In this document: positions 1-10,704 of the stretch, piece after piece | How the letters are laid out: each line of letters opens with the position of its first letter | Numbering within the stretch: the stretch's first letter is position 1 | DNA from: Exiguobacterium algae | Lineage (GTDB): Bacteria > Bacillota > Bacilli > Exiguobacteriales > Exiguobacteriaceae | DNA: 64,000 nucleotides | Direction: 5' to 3' | Assembly: GCF_018617875.1 (NCBI RefSeq) | Contig: NZ_JACSKZ010000002.1 | Coordinates: 248,001 to 312,000 of the forward strand | Position numbers and translations under genes: made by a program | Notes under the pieces: generated by a model | Told to the model about the DNA's origin: nothing | What the model saw: the letters and a program-made list of their open reading frames with translations, nothing else | Database searches by the model: none

Positions 1-755
1 TTATCCAAATTAAAGGCACGGTTGATTGGCATGAGGCGTGTACGAAGTTCAGTCGTCGGCGCGTGAAGTGAAATCGCAAAGTTGATGCGCATCCCTTCAT
101 CTGCGAACTTGTAAATTTTCGGAACGATTCCACTCGTCGAGACGGTAATGTGGCGCGCCCCGATGTTAAGTCCGTGATCGTGGTTGACTGTGCGCAAGAA
201 TCGCATCAACTCATCATAGTTATCGAACGGTTCGCCGATTCCCATAACGACGATTGAATCGACACGTTCACCTGTCGCGTCGAGCGCGCGTTGAACGTCG
301 AGTACTTGTGCCGTGATTTCACCGGCTTCTAAGTTTCGTTTCAATCCGCCGAGCGTAGACGCACAGAACGTACAGCCGATGCGGCAGCCGACTTGTGTCG
401 TGACGCAAATCGAGTTTCCGTATTCATGACGCATGAGTACCGTTTCAATGGAATAACCGTCTTGAAGTTCAAATAAGAATTTGATTGTACCGTCTTGTGA
501 TTCTTGTTTGACCAATTCCTTCAACGTCGTCAATTGGAACGACGCGTCGAGTTTGTCACGGAGTGCTTTCGGAACGTTCGTCATGTCATCAAACGACGTC
601 ACGCGCTTCACGTACATCCAGTCATATAATTGTTTCGCACGAAATGATTTTTCTCCTGCCTCGACCACCCACTGTTCGAGTTCAGGGAATGTAAGGGAAT
701 AGAGTGACGGCTTAGCGCCGATTAAAGGATTTTTTTCTACTGCTTTTGGATTCAT
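1..755 (-). CDS. rlmN: 23S rRNA (adenine-C2)-methyltransferase RlmN, 3' end cut off by window
   Basis: Radical-SAM enzyme that methylates C2 of A2503 in 23S rRNA, and of A37 in some tRNAs in species where this was tested. About 251 codons are visible; the C-terminus lies beyond base 1. The start [11 protein letters not shown] lies 2 nt after the rsmB stop, so the two genes are co-transcribed. The radical-SAM cluster GCRIGCTFC (C-x3-C-x2-C) is clear, followed by GIGEPFDNY and an ISLHAPT stretch typical of RlmN. The last visible residues are NRAFNLD. It is the last gene visible in the gmk-rpoZ-coaBC-priA-def/fmt-rsmB-rlmN run, the same order as in B. subtilis. Identification is secure; only completeness is unknown. 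Confidence 0.96.
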   Translation of the reverse strand, partial: MNPKAVEKNPLIGAKPSLYSLTFPELEQWVVEAGEKSFRAKQLYDWMYVKRVTSFDDMTNVPKALRDKLDASFQLTTLKELVKQESQDGTIKFLFELQDGYSIETVLMRHEYGNSICVTTQVGCRIGCTFCASTLGGLKRNLEAGEITAQVLDVQRALDATGERVDSIVVMGIGEPFDNYDELMRFLRTVNHDHGLNIGARHITVSTSGIVPKIYKFADEGMRINFAISLHAPTTELRTRLMPINRAFNLD

Positions 756-757
756 GT

Positions 758-2089
758 TTATACCTCTTTCTTAAATGCGGCAATATAGAAGCCGTCGGTA
801 CCAAATGTCGTCGGTAATAATTTGAGTTCTGCACGCTCCGATGTCACCATCGATCGGACAGATGACGGAAGGCGGTCGCGAAGTGTCGCGTCCCATTCCA
901 GTCCTTTTGACAAGATATAATCCGCTTGCGCCTCATTTTCAGACGGGTCGATTGTACATGTCGAGTAAACTAGCGTACCACCTGGTTTTAATAGTGGCAA
1001 TACAGCATCGATGATTTGACGTTGAATCTTTGGAAGACCGGCTAATGCAGCCCGATCTTTCGTCCATTTAATATCCGGTTTACGTCGGATGACACCGAGT
1101 CCGGAGCAAGGGACGTCCAAAATGATGCGGTCAAAACTTTCCTGATCAAACTGTTCACCGGCAAGACGGGCATCAAGGGCAAGTGCGGTCACTCCATCGA
1201 TGTGTAATCGTTTTGCTTGTTGTTCAATCAGTTTGGCCTTGTGCGGATGAAGGTCGAGCGCCGTCAACGTGCCGTCTTTCATCCGTTCTGCGGTGTGCAT
1301 CGCTTTTCCGCCTGGTGCTGCGCACGCATCTAATACACGGTCATCCGGACTTACGCCTACCGCATCTGCAACAAGCATCGAACTTTCGTCCTGGACGGAC
1401 AAATACCCGTCCTCAATGAAGGAAGTGGAGTGGACATTTCCGGATTCGACGACCAATCCATCGACTGACAACTCCGAACGGGAAGTCATCACACCTTCCT
1501 CAGCCAACCGATTCATCATCTCTTCTACGGTCACCTGCTTCCGATTCACCCGTACCGTCACGGGAGCCGGTTCATTGTTTATTTTACACATGGCTTCAGT
1601 CGCCTCAACACCGTACGTTTCAATCCAATCGGAAACGAGCCACTCGGGGTGACTGTGTTCAATCGAGATGCGTTCGGCATCAGTCAAATGACTGAAGTCA
1701 GGGAACCCTTCACGAATCACGTTTCGCAACACGCCATTGACAAATTTACTCGTCCCCACGTGATGTCCTCGTTTTTTCGCAATCTCCACTGCTTCATGTA
1801 AAACAGCCCGATCCGGAATTTTATCTAAATAGAATAGCTGATAGACGCTCATTCGAAGCAACGGAAGGACGAATTTGTCTAACTTTTTCGGCGAGCGGAT
1901 GCGCTCTTTTAAAATATAATCGAGCGTCCCTTTATGACTGAGTGTCCCGTACACAAGTTCCGTGTAGAGTCCCGTATCTTTTGCGGCCAGTTTCTTTTGT
2001 TTCAATAAATCATTCACGGCGATCGTCGAATATGCGCCGCCTTGTTCGATTTTGATCAGCGTGTCTAGTGCTGCTTCACGTACGTTCAT
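758..2089 (-). CDS. rsmB: 16S rRNA (cytosine-C5)-methyltransferase RsmB
   Basis: SAM-dependent enzyme that makes m5C967 (E. coli numbering) in 16S rRNA. At 443 aa it has the family's usual size. The N-terminal third is the NusB-like RNA-binding domain. The C-terminal Rossmann domain carries DACAAPGGK (SAM site), DVPCSGLG and [12 protein letters not shown], which hold the two motif cysteines of m5C methylases. The start is supported by TAGGAGGAAC just upstream. Its first 14 nt overlap the end of def/fmt, which suggests translational coupling. Family identity is certain; the exact target base is by homology. Confidence 0.96.
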   Translation of the reverse strand: MNVREAALDTLIKIEQGGAYSTIAVNDLLKQKKLAAKDTGLYTELVYGTLSHKGTLDYILKERIRSPKKLDKFVLPLLRMSVYQLFYLDKIPDRAVLHEAVEIAKKRGHHVGTSKFVNGVLRNVIREGFPDFSHLTDAERISIEHSHPEWLVSDWIETYGVEATEAMCKINNEPAPVTVRVNRKQVTVEEMMNRLAEEGVMTSRSELSVDGLVVESGNVHSTSFIEDGYLSVQDESSMLVADAVGVSPDDRVLDACAAPGGKAMHTAERMKDGTLTALDLHPHKAKLIEQQAKRLHIDGVTALALDARLAGEQFDQESFDRIILDVPCSGLGVIRRKPDIKWTKDRAALAGLPKIQRQIIDAVLPLLKPGGTLVYSTCTIDPSENEAQADYILSKGLEWDATLRDRLPSSVRSMVTSERAELKLLPTTFGTDGFYIAAFKKEV

Positions 2090-3476
2090 GTGTTCCTCCT
2101 AATCGTTCACCGACCGTCAGCTTCTGCCCGGCACCACGCATAAATGTAGCACCATCCATTCGTTTCTTACCGGCAGGTTGAAGATCCGTCACTTTAATGG
2201 CGACATGATTCCCGGTAGCGACGACAAATCCATCTTCTTCTAATCGAATGATGGTTCCCGGTTCGCCCGTCCCTGTCGTTTTCTCACTCATAAACAGTTT
2301 CACTCGTTCGCCGTCCATGATGGTATATGCGGTCGGGAATGGATTCATCCCGCGAATATGATTATAGATGACTTCCCCATCGTTCGCCCAATCGATTTGT
2401 TCACGTTCCCGGCTGATGTTCGGAGCGAATGTCACTTCCCGCTCATCTTGCGGAACCGCTTCAATCCAACCTTCTAAAAATGCTGGCAGGGTACGAATGA
2501 GCAAGTCACTGCCTGCCTCCGCCAATTTATCGAACAGTGTACCGACTGTGTCCGTCTCTTCAATCGGCACAATCGTGTTGGCAATCATATCACCGGCATC
2601 GAGTTTGTCGACCATATACATGATGGTTACACCCGTCTCTGATTCTCCATCAAGGATGGCTTGGTGAATCGGTGCGCCACCACGGTATTTTGGAAGAAGC
2701 GAGGCGTGCACATTGATTGCGCCGTGTGGGGGTGCGTCCAACAGTTCGGTCGGTACGATTTGCCCGTATGCCGCAGTCACAATCAAATCAGGATTTAAAT
2801 CAAGGACAGCTTGATAATCTGTTCGAATTTTTTCCGGTTGAAGCACCTGAATTCCATGACGGAGGGCACATTCTTTGACCGGGGTCGGTTTCAACTCGCG
2901 TTTTCGCCCAACCGGTTTATCCGGTTGAGAAACGACACCTACGACATTGTACCCTTCTTGCAGCAGACGCTCAAGGACAGATACCGCGAAGGTCGGTGTT
3001 CCCATGAACACGATCCGTTTATCTTTCCCTGCGTTCGGTACGGCTAATTTGTCCGTAAAGAGCACACCGTCTAAATGATCCATCTCATGTTGAATCGCCC
3101 GGGCGAAAAATCCGCTCGCTTTAACCGTATGCGTCCGTCCTTTTAAATCCTGGTTTTTAACAACGATCGAGGCATGACGTTCAACGAAGCCGAATTCGCC
3201 TGGAATACTCAAACAACCTTCAAGTCCGACCTCGTGACCCGATGCCTCCACAATCTCAGGGTTGATTAAAACGAGAGGACCGGTTTCATCGTCTGTATGC
3301 ACGACGGCCAATCGCTGGTTCAAATTGACTTGCGGTGCTGCGACGCCGACCCCGTCATATTCGTACATCGTATCGAACAGACGGTCGACTGTTTGGCGCA
3401 ATTTTTTATCAAATTTTGTCACAGGTTCACATGTCACACGTAAAATATCATTTGGTACTTCTACTACTTTATACAT
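2076..3476 (-). CDS. def/fmt: Def-Fmt fusion: peptide deformylase joined to methionyl-tRNA formyltransferase
   Basis: A single 466-aa reading frame carries two enzymes that are normally separate. Residues 1-145 are peptide deformylase: GVGVAAPQ (42-49), EGCLS (86-90, metal ligand C88) and QHEMDH (H130 and H134 metal ligands, E131 catalytic). After a linker of about 9 residues, residues 154-466 are methionyl-tRNA formyltransferase: RIVFMGTP (154-161), NVHASLLP (N255, H257) and LDAGD (D293), matching the Asn/His/Asp triad of E. coli Fmt. I chose the ATG at 3476 because GAGGTGG sits ahead of it; an upstream in-frame GTG (3491) overlaps the priA stop and has no good ribosome site. Def is slightly short at its C-terminus, while Fmt is full length. 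All active-site residues are intact, so both activities are expected. The order matches the def-fmt gene order in Bacillus. Confidence 0.93.
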   Translation of the reverse strand: MYKVVEVPNDILRVTCEPVTKFDKKLRQTVDRLFDTMYEYDGVGVAAPQVNLNQRLAVVHTDDETGPLVLINPEIVEASGHEVGLEGCLSIPGEFGFVERHASIVVKNQDLKGRTHTVKASGFFARAIQHEMDHLDGVLFTDKLAVPNAGKDKRIVFMGTPTFAVSVLERLLQEGYNVVGVVSQPDKPVGRKRELKPTPVKECALRHGIQVLQPEKIRTDYQAVLDLNPDLIVTAAYGQIVPTELLDAPPHGAINVHASLLPKYRGGAPIHQAILDGESETGVTIMYMVDKLDAGDMIANTIVPIEETDTVGTLFDKLAEAGSDLLIRTLPAFLEGWIEAVPQDEREVTFAPNISREREQIDWANDGEVIYNHIRGMNPFPTAYTIMDGERVKLFMSEKTTGTGEPGTIIRLEEDGFVVATGNHVAIKVTDLQPAGKKRMDGATFMRGAGQKLTVGERLGGTHERT

Positions 3477-3487
3477 TTCTTTCCACC

Positions 3488-5812
3488 TCACATGAATACG
3501 TATGGGTTCACATCGATACTCATTTGATATTCTTTTTTGCTAATTGCTTTGGCACGGGCTTGTTGCAGTCGCGCCAGCTCTTCATATAACGGTTCGGGTT
3601 GCTTCGTTTTGATGAACACCTGATACCGGAAATGGTTCTTCAATTTCGAAAGTGGAGCCGGCATCGGTCCGGCCAACCGGCTCTGCTCAACGTGTGCATT
3701 CAAAAAGTCAGATGCGAACACTTCCGCCTCCGCTTTGGCAACGAGCGGACTTTCCGCAGCGAACGTCACGAGCGTCACATACCAGTACGGCGGGTGATTC
3801 CCGACTTGCCTGAGTTGCATCTCTTTCGCGAAAAACGTCTCGTAGTCATGCTGACTCGCCGTCTCGATCACGTAATGGTCCGGGTTATATGTTTGGACGA
3901 ACGCCTCTCCCGGAAGCTTCCCTCTGCCCGCTCTGCCGGCCACTTGCGTAACGAGTTGAAACGTTCGTTCGGTCGCCCGGAAATCAGGCATCCCGAGCGT
4001 CGCATCGGCTGCCAACACCCCAACGAGTGTCACATTTGGAAAATCGAGCCCTTTGGCAATCATTTGGGTACCAAGCAAAATATCCGCTTCGCCTTCTTCG
4101 AAACGCTTGAGTAACTGTTCATGCGCTCCTTTGCGAGAAGTCGTGTCCTGGTCCATTCGAATGATTCTCGCCTCAGGGATCCGGTTCAACAGCTCGGTCT
4201 CGATTTTTTGCGTACCGGTCCCGAACTGTTTGATTTTTTTGCTGTTACACGTCGGACAAGTCGACGGCATCCCCATCTCGTATCCGCAATAATGGCATTT
4301 CAACCGTTCACCGTATTGATGATACGTCAGGTTGACGGCACAGTGCGGGCATGTCAATCCTTCTCCGCAATCACGGCACATGACGAACGTTGTGAAACCG
4401 CGGCGGTTCAACAGGATGACACACTGCTCTTTTTTCTCGATCCGGTCGACGATCCCATTGAATAAATCTTCTGAGAACATCGTCGTGTTTCCCTTTGCGA
4501 GCTCACGGCGCATGTCAATAATATGAACCGGCGGCATCTCGCCTCCGTAGCGCTCTTTCAAATGCAGATAGCGATACACACCCTTCTGGGCACGGGCGTA
4601 AGACTCAAGGGACGGTGTCGCACTCCCGAGGACGACCGGACATCCATGATAGCGGGCACGCCAAATGGCGACGTCCCGGGCGTGGTATCGTGGATTTTCT
4701 TCTTGTTTATAGGTCGTCTCGTGTTCTTCGTCCAAAATCATCAGACCGATCCGCTCGAGTGGAGCAAAGATGGCCGAACGGGCACCCACTACGACATCGA
4801 CTTCTCGTCGTTTGATCTTCCGCCACTCGTCGTACTTCTCACCTTTAGACAGGGCACTATGAAGTACGGCCACACGATCGCCGAATCGACGTTTAAATCG
4901 TTTGACCATCATCGGAGTCAGACTGATCTCGGGTACGAGTAAAATCGCCTGTTTACCTTCATCGATCACCCGTCCGATCGCTTCCAGGTATACTTCTGTC
5001 TTGCCGCTCCCCGTTACTCCGTGGACGAGTAGTGTCTCACCAGCCTCCGCTTCATCGATTGCCTGCACCGCAGCAGCCTGACTCTCGTTCAATTGAACCG
5101 ACTCATTCACTTGTTCAATCGTAGCATACGGGTCACGATTTAACTCGACTTCCGTCACGCGGACTGCACCCAATTCTTCCATCTTGGAAAGTTGGGGTCT
5201 AGTCAATCCCATCTGACGTAAGGACGACCAAAACATCCGTGGCGTTTCTTCTAACGTCTGAACCGCCTCAAGCTGTTTTTTGGCACGCTTTGGTACGACG
5301 GAGGCATCCAGCAGTTCAACGACGAGATCCGTTTTTACTGTCTTCTTCTCTTTCAAGACCGGAGACAGCGTCAGTTCGCCTCGCTTGGCAAGGCTAAGAA
5401 TCGTCGATTGGACGTCTTTTGGATATTCGGACAAGTGTGTTCCCGCCCGTACCCCTTCTGGGAGCGCATCTCCCTTGATTTCCTTGTCGTAACTGACTTT
5501 CAGCGCAGCCGGCAGCATCGCAAGCAAAGCGGAAGACCGAAAGCAGAGCGTCGTTTCTTTAATATGAATCGATAATTCGAGCAGTTCCTCTGTGAAAGAA
5601 GATTCCTCATCGAGCAGGGCTTCGAGTGGCTTCAACCCTTCTCTCGTTTCATCTGATGTTCCGACGACAATCCCGAGAAGCCGTCTCGAACCGAACGGGA
5701 CCGAGACACGCATCCCCGGTTCGATCAACGCTTCGAACTGTTTCGGGACCTCATAATCAAATGGTCGATCGATTGTGATGACCGGTGCATCGACATGGAC
5801 GTGCGCAATCAT
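3488..5812 (-). CDS. priA: Primosomal protein N' (PriA helicase)
   Basis: 3'-5' helicase that reloads the replisome at stalled forks. At 774 aa it is normal or slightly long. Visible parts are the N-terminal 3'-DNA-binding region, Walker [10 protein letters not shown], Walker B DEEH, and a zinc module with paired cysteines (CRDCGEG, CPHC, CHYCG, CPTC) followed by the helicase C domain with QVAGRAGRG. The start ATG overlaps the coaBC stop (ATGA), with AAGGAAG upstream. The downstream def/fmt start follows within 12 nt. Clear family member. Confidence 0.97.
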   Translation of the reverse strand: MIAHVHVDAPVITIDRPFDYEVPKQFEALIEPGMRVSVPFGSRRLLGIVVGTSDETREGLKPLEALLDEESSFTEELLELSIHIKETTLCFRSSALLAMLPAALKVSYDKEIKGDALPEGVRAGTHLSEYPKDVQSTILSLAKRGELTLSPVLKEKKTVKTDLVVELLDASVVPKRAKKQLEAVQTLEETPRMFWSSLRQMGLTRPQLSKMEELGAVRVTEVELNRDPYATIEQVNESVQLNESQAAAVQAIDEAEAGETLLVHGVTGSGKTEVYLEAIGRVIDEGKQAILLVPEISLTPMMVKRFKRRFGDRVAVLHSALSKGEKYDEWRKIKRREVDVVVGARSAIFAPLERIGLMILDEEHETTYKQEENPRYHARDVAIWRARYHGCPVVLGSATPSLESYARAQKGVYRYLHLKERYGGEMPPVHIIDMRRELAKGNTTMFSEDLFNGIVDRIEKKEQCVILLNRRGFTTFVMCRDCGEGLTCPHCAVNLTYHQYGERLKCHYCGYEMGMPSTCPTCNSKKIKQFGTGTQKIETELLNRIPEARIIRMDQDTTSRKGAHEQLLKRFEEGEADILLGTQMIAKGLDFPNVTLVGVLAADATLGMPDFRATERTFQLVTQVAGRAGRGKLPGEAFVQTYNPDHYVIETASQHDYETFFAKEMQLRQVGNHPPYWYVTLVTFAAESPLVAKAEAEVFASDFLNAHVEQSRLAGPMPAPLSKLKNHFRYQVFIKTKQPEPLYEELARLQQARAKAISKKEYQMSIDVNPYVFM

Positions 5813-6999
5813 CGGATTTCTTCCTTAAAATAAGTGAGCAACTCGAACGCCAACTGTTTTTTTGTTTGTTTCGGAAATTCAACAGAAGACCCGTTTGCCC
5901 GGAACAAGGTCACTTCGTTGTCATTTGAGCGGAAGCCGATTTCACTGTTCGACACATCGTTGGCTACAAGAAAATCGACGTTTTTCCGTTTCAATTTGGC
6001 AACCGCATGTTCTTCAAGCCGTTCCGTCTCCGCAGCGAAGCCGACTAACACTTGATGCGTCTTCTTTTCGCCGAGCGCTTTCAAAATGTCTGTCGTCTCT
6101 TCAAGTTCAATCGTGAGTTGTCCATGAATTTTTTTATGTTTTTCGGCATATACGGACTTCGGACGATAATCCGCCACCGCTGCCGACTTGATGACAAGAT
6201 CCTGTTCAGGGAAATGGGCGAGCACCTGCTCAAACATTTCTTCACTCGACATGACTGGGACGGCGTTCACTCCATCAGGGACGGATACTTGGAGCGGACC
6301 GTGGACGAGTGTCACATTCGCCCCCATGTCACGTGCCACTTCCGCAAGGGCGACCCCCATCTTACCGGAAGAGTCGTTTGATAAGTAACGGACCGGATCA
6401 ATGCGTTCGACGGTCGGACCTGCTGTGATCAGCACACGTTTTCCGAGGTAGAGCTTCGGCATAAATTGGCTTTCAATGATGCGGACCAGGTCTTCCGGTT
6501 CAGGCAAGCGCCCCCCACCGATCCAGCCGCATGCCAAATTCCCGACACCGGGCTCGATCAACTGATAACCGTATGATTTTAACGTTTCGATATTCCGTTG
6601 TGTCGCCGGATGCTCTAACATGTTGACGTTCATCGCCGGCGAAACGATGACCGGACACTTCGCCGCTAAAATCGATGTTGTGATAAAATCATCCGCGATC
6701 CCGTTTGCCAATTTCGCGATGATGTTCGCCGTTGCTGGCGCCACGACAATCAAATCACTTGAGTCGACAACATCAATATGTGCGATTTTTGTCGGGTCAT
6801 GTTCTTCAAACACATCCGTATAGACCGGATTTCGACTGAGCGCCTGGAAGGTCGCCTGACCCACGAACTGTTCTGCCGATTTTGTCATCGCCACGCGCAC
6901 GTTCGCTCCGGCTTGAACCAGTTTTGATGTGAGCGCGCACGCTTTATACGCAGCGATTCCGCCACTCACACACAATAAAATCTGTCGATCCTTCACCAT
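5809..6999 (-). CDS. coaBC: Bifunctional phosphopantothenoylcysteine decarboxylase / phosphopantothenate-cysteine ligase
   Basis: Catalyses two successive steps of coenzyme A synthesis. The start at 6999 (396 aa) is preferred because AAGGGGGAG lies 7 nt upstream; a longer frame to 7023 lacks such a site. Residues ~1-185 are the flavoprotein CoaC domain (CVSGGIAAYKA near the N-terminus, VSPAMN, and a conserved Cys in NLACGW). Residues ~190-396 are CoaB (ITAGPTVERIDPVRYLSN, dinucleotide-fold ligase). It lies between rpoZ and priA and overlaps priA by 4 nt. Confidence 0.96.
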   Translation of the reverse strand: MVKDRQILLCVSGGIAAYKACALTSKLVQAGANVRVAMTKSAEQFVGQATFQALSRNPVYTDVFEEHDPTKIAHIDVVDSSDLIVVAPATANIIAKLANGIADDFITTSILAAKCPVIVSPAMNVNMLEHPATQRNIETLKSYGYQLIEPGVGNLACGWIGGGRLPEPEDLVRIIESQFMPKLYLGKRVLITAGPTVERIDPVRYLSNDSSGKMGVALAEVARDMGANVTLVHGPLQVSVPDGVNAVPVMSSEEMFEQVLAHFPEQDLVIKSAAVADYRPKSVYAEKHKKIHGQLTIELEETTDILKALGEKKTHQVLVGFAAETERLEEHAVAKLKRKNVDFLVANDVSNSEIGFRSNDNEVTLFRANGSSVEFPKQTKKQLAFELLTYFKEEIR

Positions 7000-7026
7000 T
7001 CCCAAACTCCCCCTTATAGACAATGA

Positions 7027-7052
7027 GACCCAAGTCGCAAACGACTTGGGTC
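7027..7052 (-). terminator. Hairpin between rpoZ and coaBC
   Basis: Perfect 11-bp inverted repeat (gacccaagtcg / cgacttgggtc, loop caaa) right after the rpoZ stop. There is no U-run on the minus strand, so it is more likely a partial attenuator or an mRNA 3'-end stabiliser than a full terminator. Confidence 0.5.
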
Positions 7053-7057
7053 ACAAT

Positions 7058-7266
7058 TCATCCGTTGTTCTTTTCGTTCACGATGATTGTCGTATCACCC
7101 GAAAATAGTTCTTCTAACGCTTGACCGACCGGCTTATATGATTTTGGCTCGGCGATTTTTGGTGCTTTTCCATCTTGAATCTGACGCGCCCGTTTTGCAG
7201 CGACCGTGACGATCGTATATTTTGACGGGATAGTACGTTGTAAGGCATCAATCGAAGGATATAACA

Positions 7267-7267
<1 letters not shown>
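7058..7267 (-). CDS. rpoZ: RNA polymerase omega subunit
   Basis: Small 69-aa subunit that aids folding and assembly of beta' in RNA polymerase. It begins [10 protein letters not shown] and contains [14 protein letters not shown], the conserved core helix of omega, then a short tail. Its start codon overlaps the gmk stop by one base (TAATG), as in many Firmicutes gmk-rpoZ pairs. Length and position fit the family. Confidence 0.95.
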
Positions 7268-8046
<779 letters not shown>

Positions 8047-9735
8047 TTGGCTTATGATGGATTAATGACATATCGTGTCGTAAAAGAACTACAAACGCTC
8101 GTCGGCGGACGGATCAATAAGGTACACCAGCCTTATGCACTCGACTTGCTCTTTCAAATCCGTTCGAACCGACAGAACGCGCAATTGCTCGTATCTGCAA
8201 ATGCGATGTATGCCCGCCTGCAACTGACGGATACACCGACCAAAAACCCGCAGGAACCTCCGATGTTTTGTATGATGCTCCGTAAACATTTAGAGGGCGG
8301 ATTTATTACGGCGGTCGAGCAAATCGGACGGGACCGCGTCATCGTGTTCTCTGTCCGCTCACGTAACGAGCTCGGCGACGAAGAACAGAAGAAACTATAC
8401 GTGGAATTGATGGGCCGTCATTCCAACGTCATTTTGACGAACGAAGACGGGAAAATTTTAGATGCCATCAAGCACCTCCCGCCTTCTCAAAACACCTATC
8501 GGACCATCATGCCGGGCAGTGACTATTTACTCCCGCCCGCTCAACATAAAGCCGACCCGCTCACAGAGATGGAAGAAGGCTTAAAACGAATTGACTGGAA
8601 CGCCGGGGGCTTAGACAAACAGCTCGTGGCGACATTTGCCGGTCTCAGTCCTCAAATCGCTCAGGAAATCGTGCACCGGGCCAAATTACCAAATCGCACC
8701 TCCTTACAGGTTGCATTCAAGGAAGTGCTTGAACAGTTAACCGGACCGTATGTGTTCCAACGACTCGAAAACGGAAAAGAACGCTTCGCCCCGCTTGTTC
8801 TCACGACTGGTGACATTGCACACGAAGAAACGTACGACTCGAGTAAAGAAGTGCTCGACCGGTTTTTCTATGAGAAGGCGAACCGCGACCGGGTACGGCA
8901 ACAAGCTCACGACGTCGAACGTCTGTTGAAGTCTGAGCTTGAAAAGAATCAGCTGAAACGTAAACGTTTGAACGAGGACTTACAAGCAACAGATCGTGCC
9001 GACGAGCTTCAGAAATATGGTGAGTTGTTGACGACCTACCTGTTCCAGCTCGAAAAAGGAATGCGTGTCGCAACTGTCGTTGATTACTACGATGAAGAAG
9101 GGCGCACCCTCGACATCCCGCTCGATCCGCTCAAAACACCGAATGAGAACGCGCAACAATACTATAAAAAATATAACAAACTGAAAGTCGCGAAGGTTGA
9201 AGTGAAAAAGCAACTCGAGTTGAACGAGGCGGAAATCGAATACTTGGAAACCTTGATCGCCCAACTCGACGTCGCCTCACCTGCCGATATTTTAGAGATT
9301 CGTGAAGAACTCGCCGAACAAGGCTATATTCGTCAAAAACGTCAAAAGAAAAAAGCGAGCACAAAAATCTCGCTTGAAGCGTATACTTCTTCCACCGGCA
9401 CCGAATTTTTCGTCGGGAAGAACAATACGCAAAACGATTATTTGACGTTCAAATTCGCACGCCGTGATGAGATTTGGCTTCACGTGAAAGAGATCCCCGG
9501 CTCTCACGTCATCATCCGTTCGACCGAACCGGACGAGACGACCTTAAAAGAAGCCGCGACCGTCGCCGCTTATTTCTCAAAAGCACGTGCCTCAAGCGGG
9601 GTGCCGGTCGACTATACGAAAGCCCGCTTTGTGAAAAAACCGAGTGGAGCAAAACCAGGTTTCGTCATCTATACGGACCAACAGACAATCTATGTCACAC
9701 CGGACGAACAACTCGTCAAACAACTGCAGCAATGA
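8047..9735 (+). CDS. rqcH: RqcH, ribosome quality control factor (NFACT protein; formerly fibronectin-binding protein FbpA/YloA)
   Basis: Bacterial Rqc2/NEMF homologue. In B. subtilis it binds stalled 50S-peptidyl-tRNA and recruits Ala-tRNA to add C-terminal alanine tails. The start is TTG at 8047 behind AGGTGATG, giving MAYDG like the MSFDG start of the B. subtilis protein. Residues 1-~270 are the NFACT-N domain with the Asp-Arg pair (D96-R97 in GRDRV) needed for tRNA binding in B. subtilis. The middle (~280-440) is a long coiled coil, and the C-terminal NFACT-R domain contains EIWLHVKEIPGSH. 562 aa is normal. It sits alone, convergent with the ArAE operon. Its partner-like protein YlmH is encoded at 28235-29005. 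Confidence 0.94.
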   Translation: MAYDGLMTYRVVKELQTLVGGRINKVHQPYALDLLFQIRSNRQNAQLLVSANAMYARLQLTDTPTKNPQEPPMFCMMLRKHLEGGFITAVEQIGRDRVIVFSVRSRNELGDEEQKKLYVELMGRHSNVILTNEDGKILDAIKHLPPSQNTYRTIMPGSDYLLPPAQHKADPLTEMEEGLKRIDWNAGGLDKQLVATFAGLSPQIAQEIVHRAKLPNRTSLQVAFKEVLEQLTGPYVFQRLENGKERFAPLVLTTGDIAHEETYDSSKEVLDRFFYEKANRDRVRQQAHDVERLLKSELEKNQLKRKRLNEDLQATDRADELQKYGELLTTYLFQLEKGMRVATVVDYYDEEGRTLDIPLDPLKTPNENAQQYYKKYNKLKVAKVEVKKQLELNEAEIEYLETLIAQLDVASPADILEIREELAEQGYIRQKRQKKKASTKISLEAYTSSTGTEFFVGKNNTQNDYLTFKFARRDEIWLHVKEIPGSHVIIRSTEPDETTLKEAATVAAYFSKARASSGVPVDYTKARFVKKPSGAKPGFVIYTDQQTIYVTPDEQLVKQLQQ

Positions 9736-9738
9736 CCA

Positions 9739-9767
9739 AAACCCCGCGTGATGTGCACGCGGGGTTT
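9739..9767. terminator. Bidirectional terminator between rqcH and the ArAE exporter gene
   Basis: 12-bp inverted repeat (aaaccccgcgtg / cacgcggggttt) with a 5-nt loop. It ends in short T-runs on both strands, and the stop codon of the minus-strand gene lies in its right arm. It serves the convergent pair. Confidence 0.85.
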
Positions 9768-10704
9768 ATGATTTCGGTTGATGTTTAAATGCTTCGAGCT
9801 GTTCATGATAATCGAGTAGATGCCCATGTAAAATTTCAGAAACAGATAAATCTTCATGCGGAAGCTTGAATAACGAATACGGCTTGTCGCATGTATAAAG
9901 AATATCGTGATGATGGGCTAATAAAAATAGAAACTCCGCTTCAAACGTCTGCCGTTCTTCCTCGCTCATCATAAGCAGTGCCTCACGGTGTTCGGCAAGG
10001 CTTTCGAGGAGTAATACGAGCTTGTCTTCAAGGTGGATCAATAGTCGATACTGTTTGATCGTCAAATGCTTTAATTTGACGTTCGTCACTTTCATGTCTT
10101 CCTGGAGCATCATATGCAATTCCTGATGATTCAGGATTCGGGCCCGTGTCTCTAACAGTTCAGCCGGAGACCCGACAAGTTCCCGCCAGTGATGAAACAT
10201 GTAAGAGGACGTCTTTCGAATCTCATTTAACAGCCGGTCTTCATAACGGGGCGGCATGAAGGCATAGTTGACGCCTAACGAGACGAACACACCAACGGCC
10301 GTCAAAAGCGACCTCGTCCATGCATAATGGAAGAAGTCCGACGTAGGACTCTCGAGCATCATCACAATCGCAAACGCGGCATACGTTGACATGTGCGTTT
10401 TATCGAATGTTGTATTGAGTGTCAGGGCGACGATGACAGCCAACCCGATCGAGATCGGATTGACACCGAACAGATAGACGATGAACAGTCCGCACATGAG
10501 TCCGACAATCGTTCCAAAAATACGACTGAAGACAATTTTAGAAGAACGTTTGACCGTCGGTTGCATCGCGACGACTGCTGCGATTGCTCCCATACCCGAA
10601 TAGATTCCAAATACGTACCACGAGATGGCGACGGTGATCGACACGGCAATCCCGGTCTTCAGCGTGCGCAAACCAACTTTGGGGATATAGCGCTTCACGT
10701 TCAT
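9766..10704 (-). CDS. Aromatic acid exporter family (ArAE_1, FUSC-like) membrane protein
   Basis: 312 aa with an N-terminal half of about five or six hydrophobic helices (ISWYVFGI, GAIAAVVAMQP, IFGTIVGLMCG and the next segments). MQPTVKRS is typical of this family. The cytoplasmic C-terminal half is helical and carries the ArAE_1-type C-terminal domain. Members are thought to export aromatic or other amphipathic acids; the substrate here is unknown. The start overlaps the stop of the upstream gene (ATGA), so the two form one operon. At this position between pyrE and yloA, B. subtilis instead carries sulfate assimilation genes (cysH region). Confidence 0.8.
   Translation of the reverse strand: MNVKRYIPKVGLRTLKTGIAVSITVAISWYVFGIYSGMGAIAAVVAMQPTVKRSSKIVFSRIFGTIVGLMCGLFIVYLFGVNPISIGLAVIVALTLNTTFDKTHMSTYAAFAIVMMLESPTSDFFHYAWTRSLLTAVGVFVSLGVNYAFMPPRYEDRLLNEIRKTSSYMFHHWRELVGSPAELLETRARILNHQELHMMLQEDMKVTNVKLKHLTIKQYRLLIHLEDKLVLLLESLAEHREALLMMSEEERQTFEAEFLFLLAHHHDILYTCDKPYSLFKLPHEDLSVSEILHGHLLDYHEQLEAFKHQPKS

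Noticed and set aside
2950-3100. Def-Fmt junction as a sequencing frameshift
   Set aside because: Both halves are in the same frame with a smooth linker and no internal stop. A frame error would have to be balanced exactly. Still listed as the way to refute the finding.
3599-4114. 171-aa plus-strand open frame
   Set aside because: It is antisense to priA, has no ribosome site and no recognisable motif.
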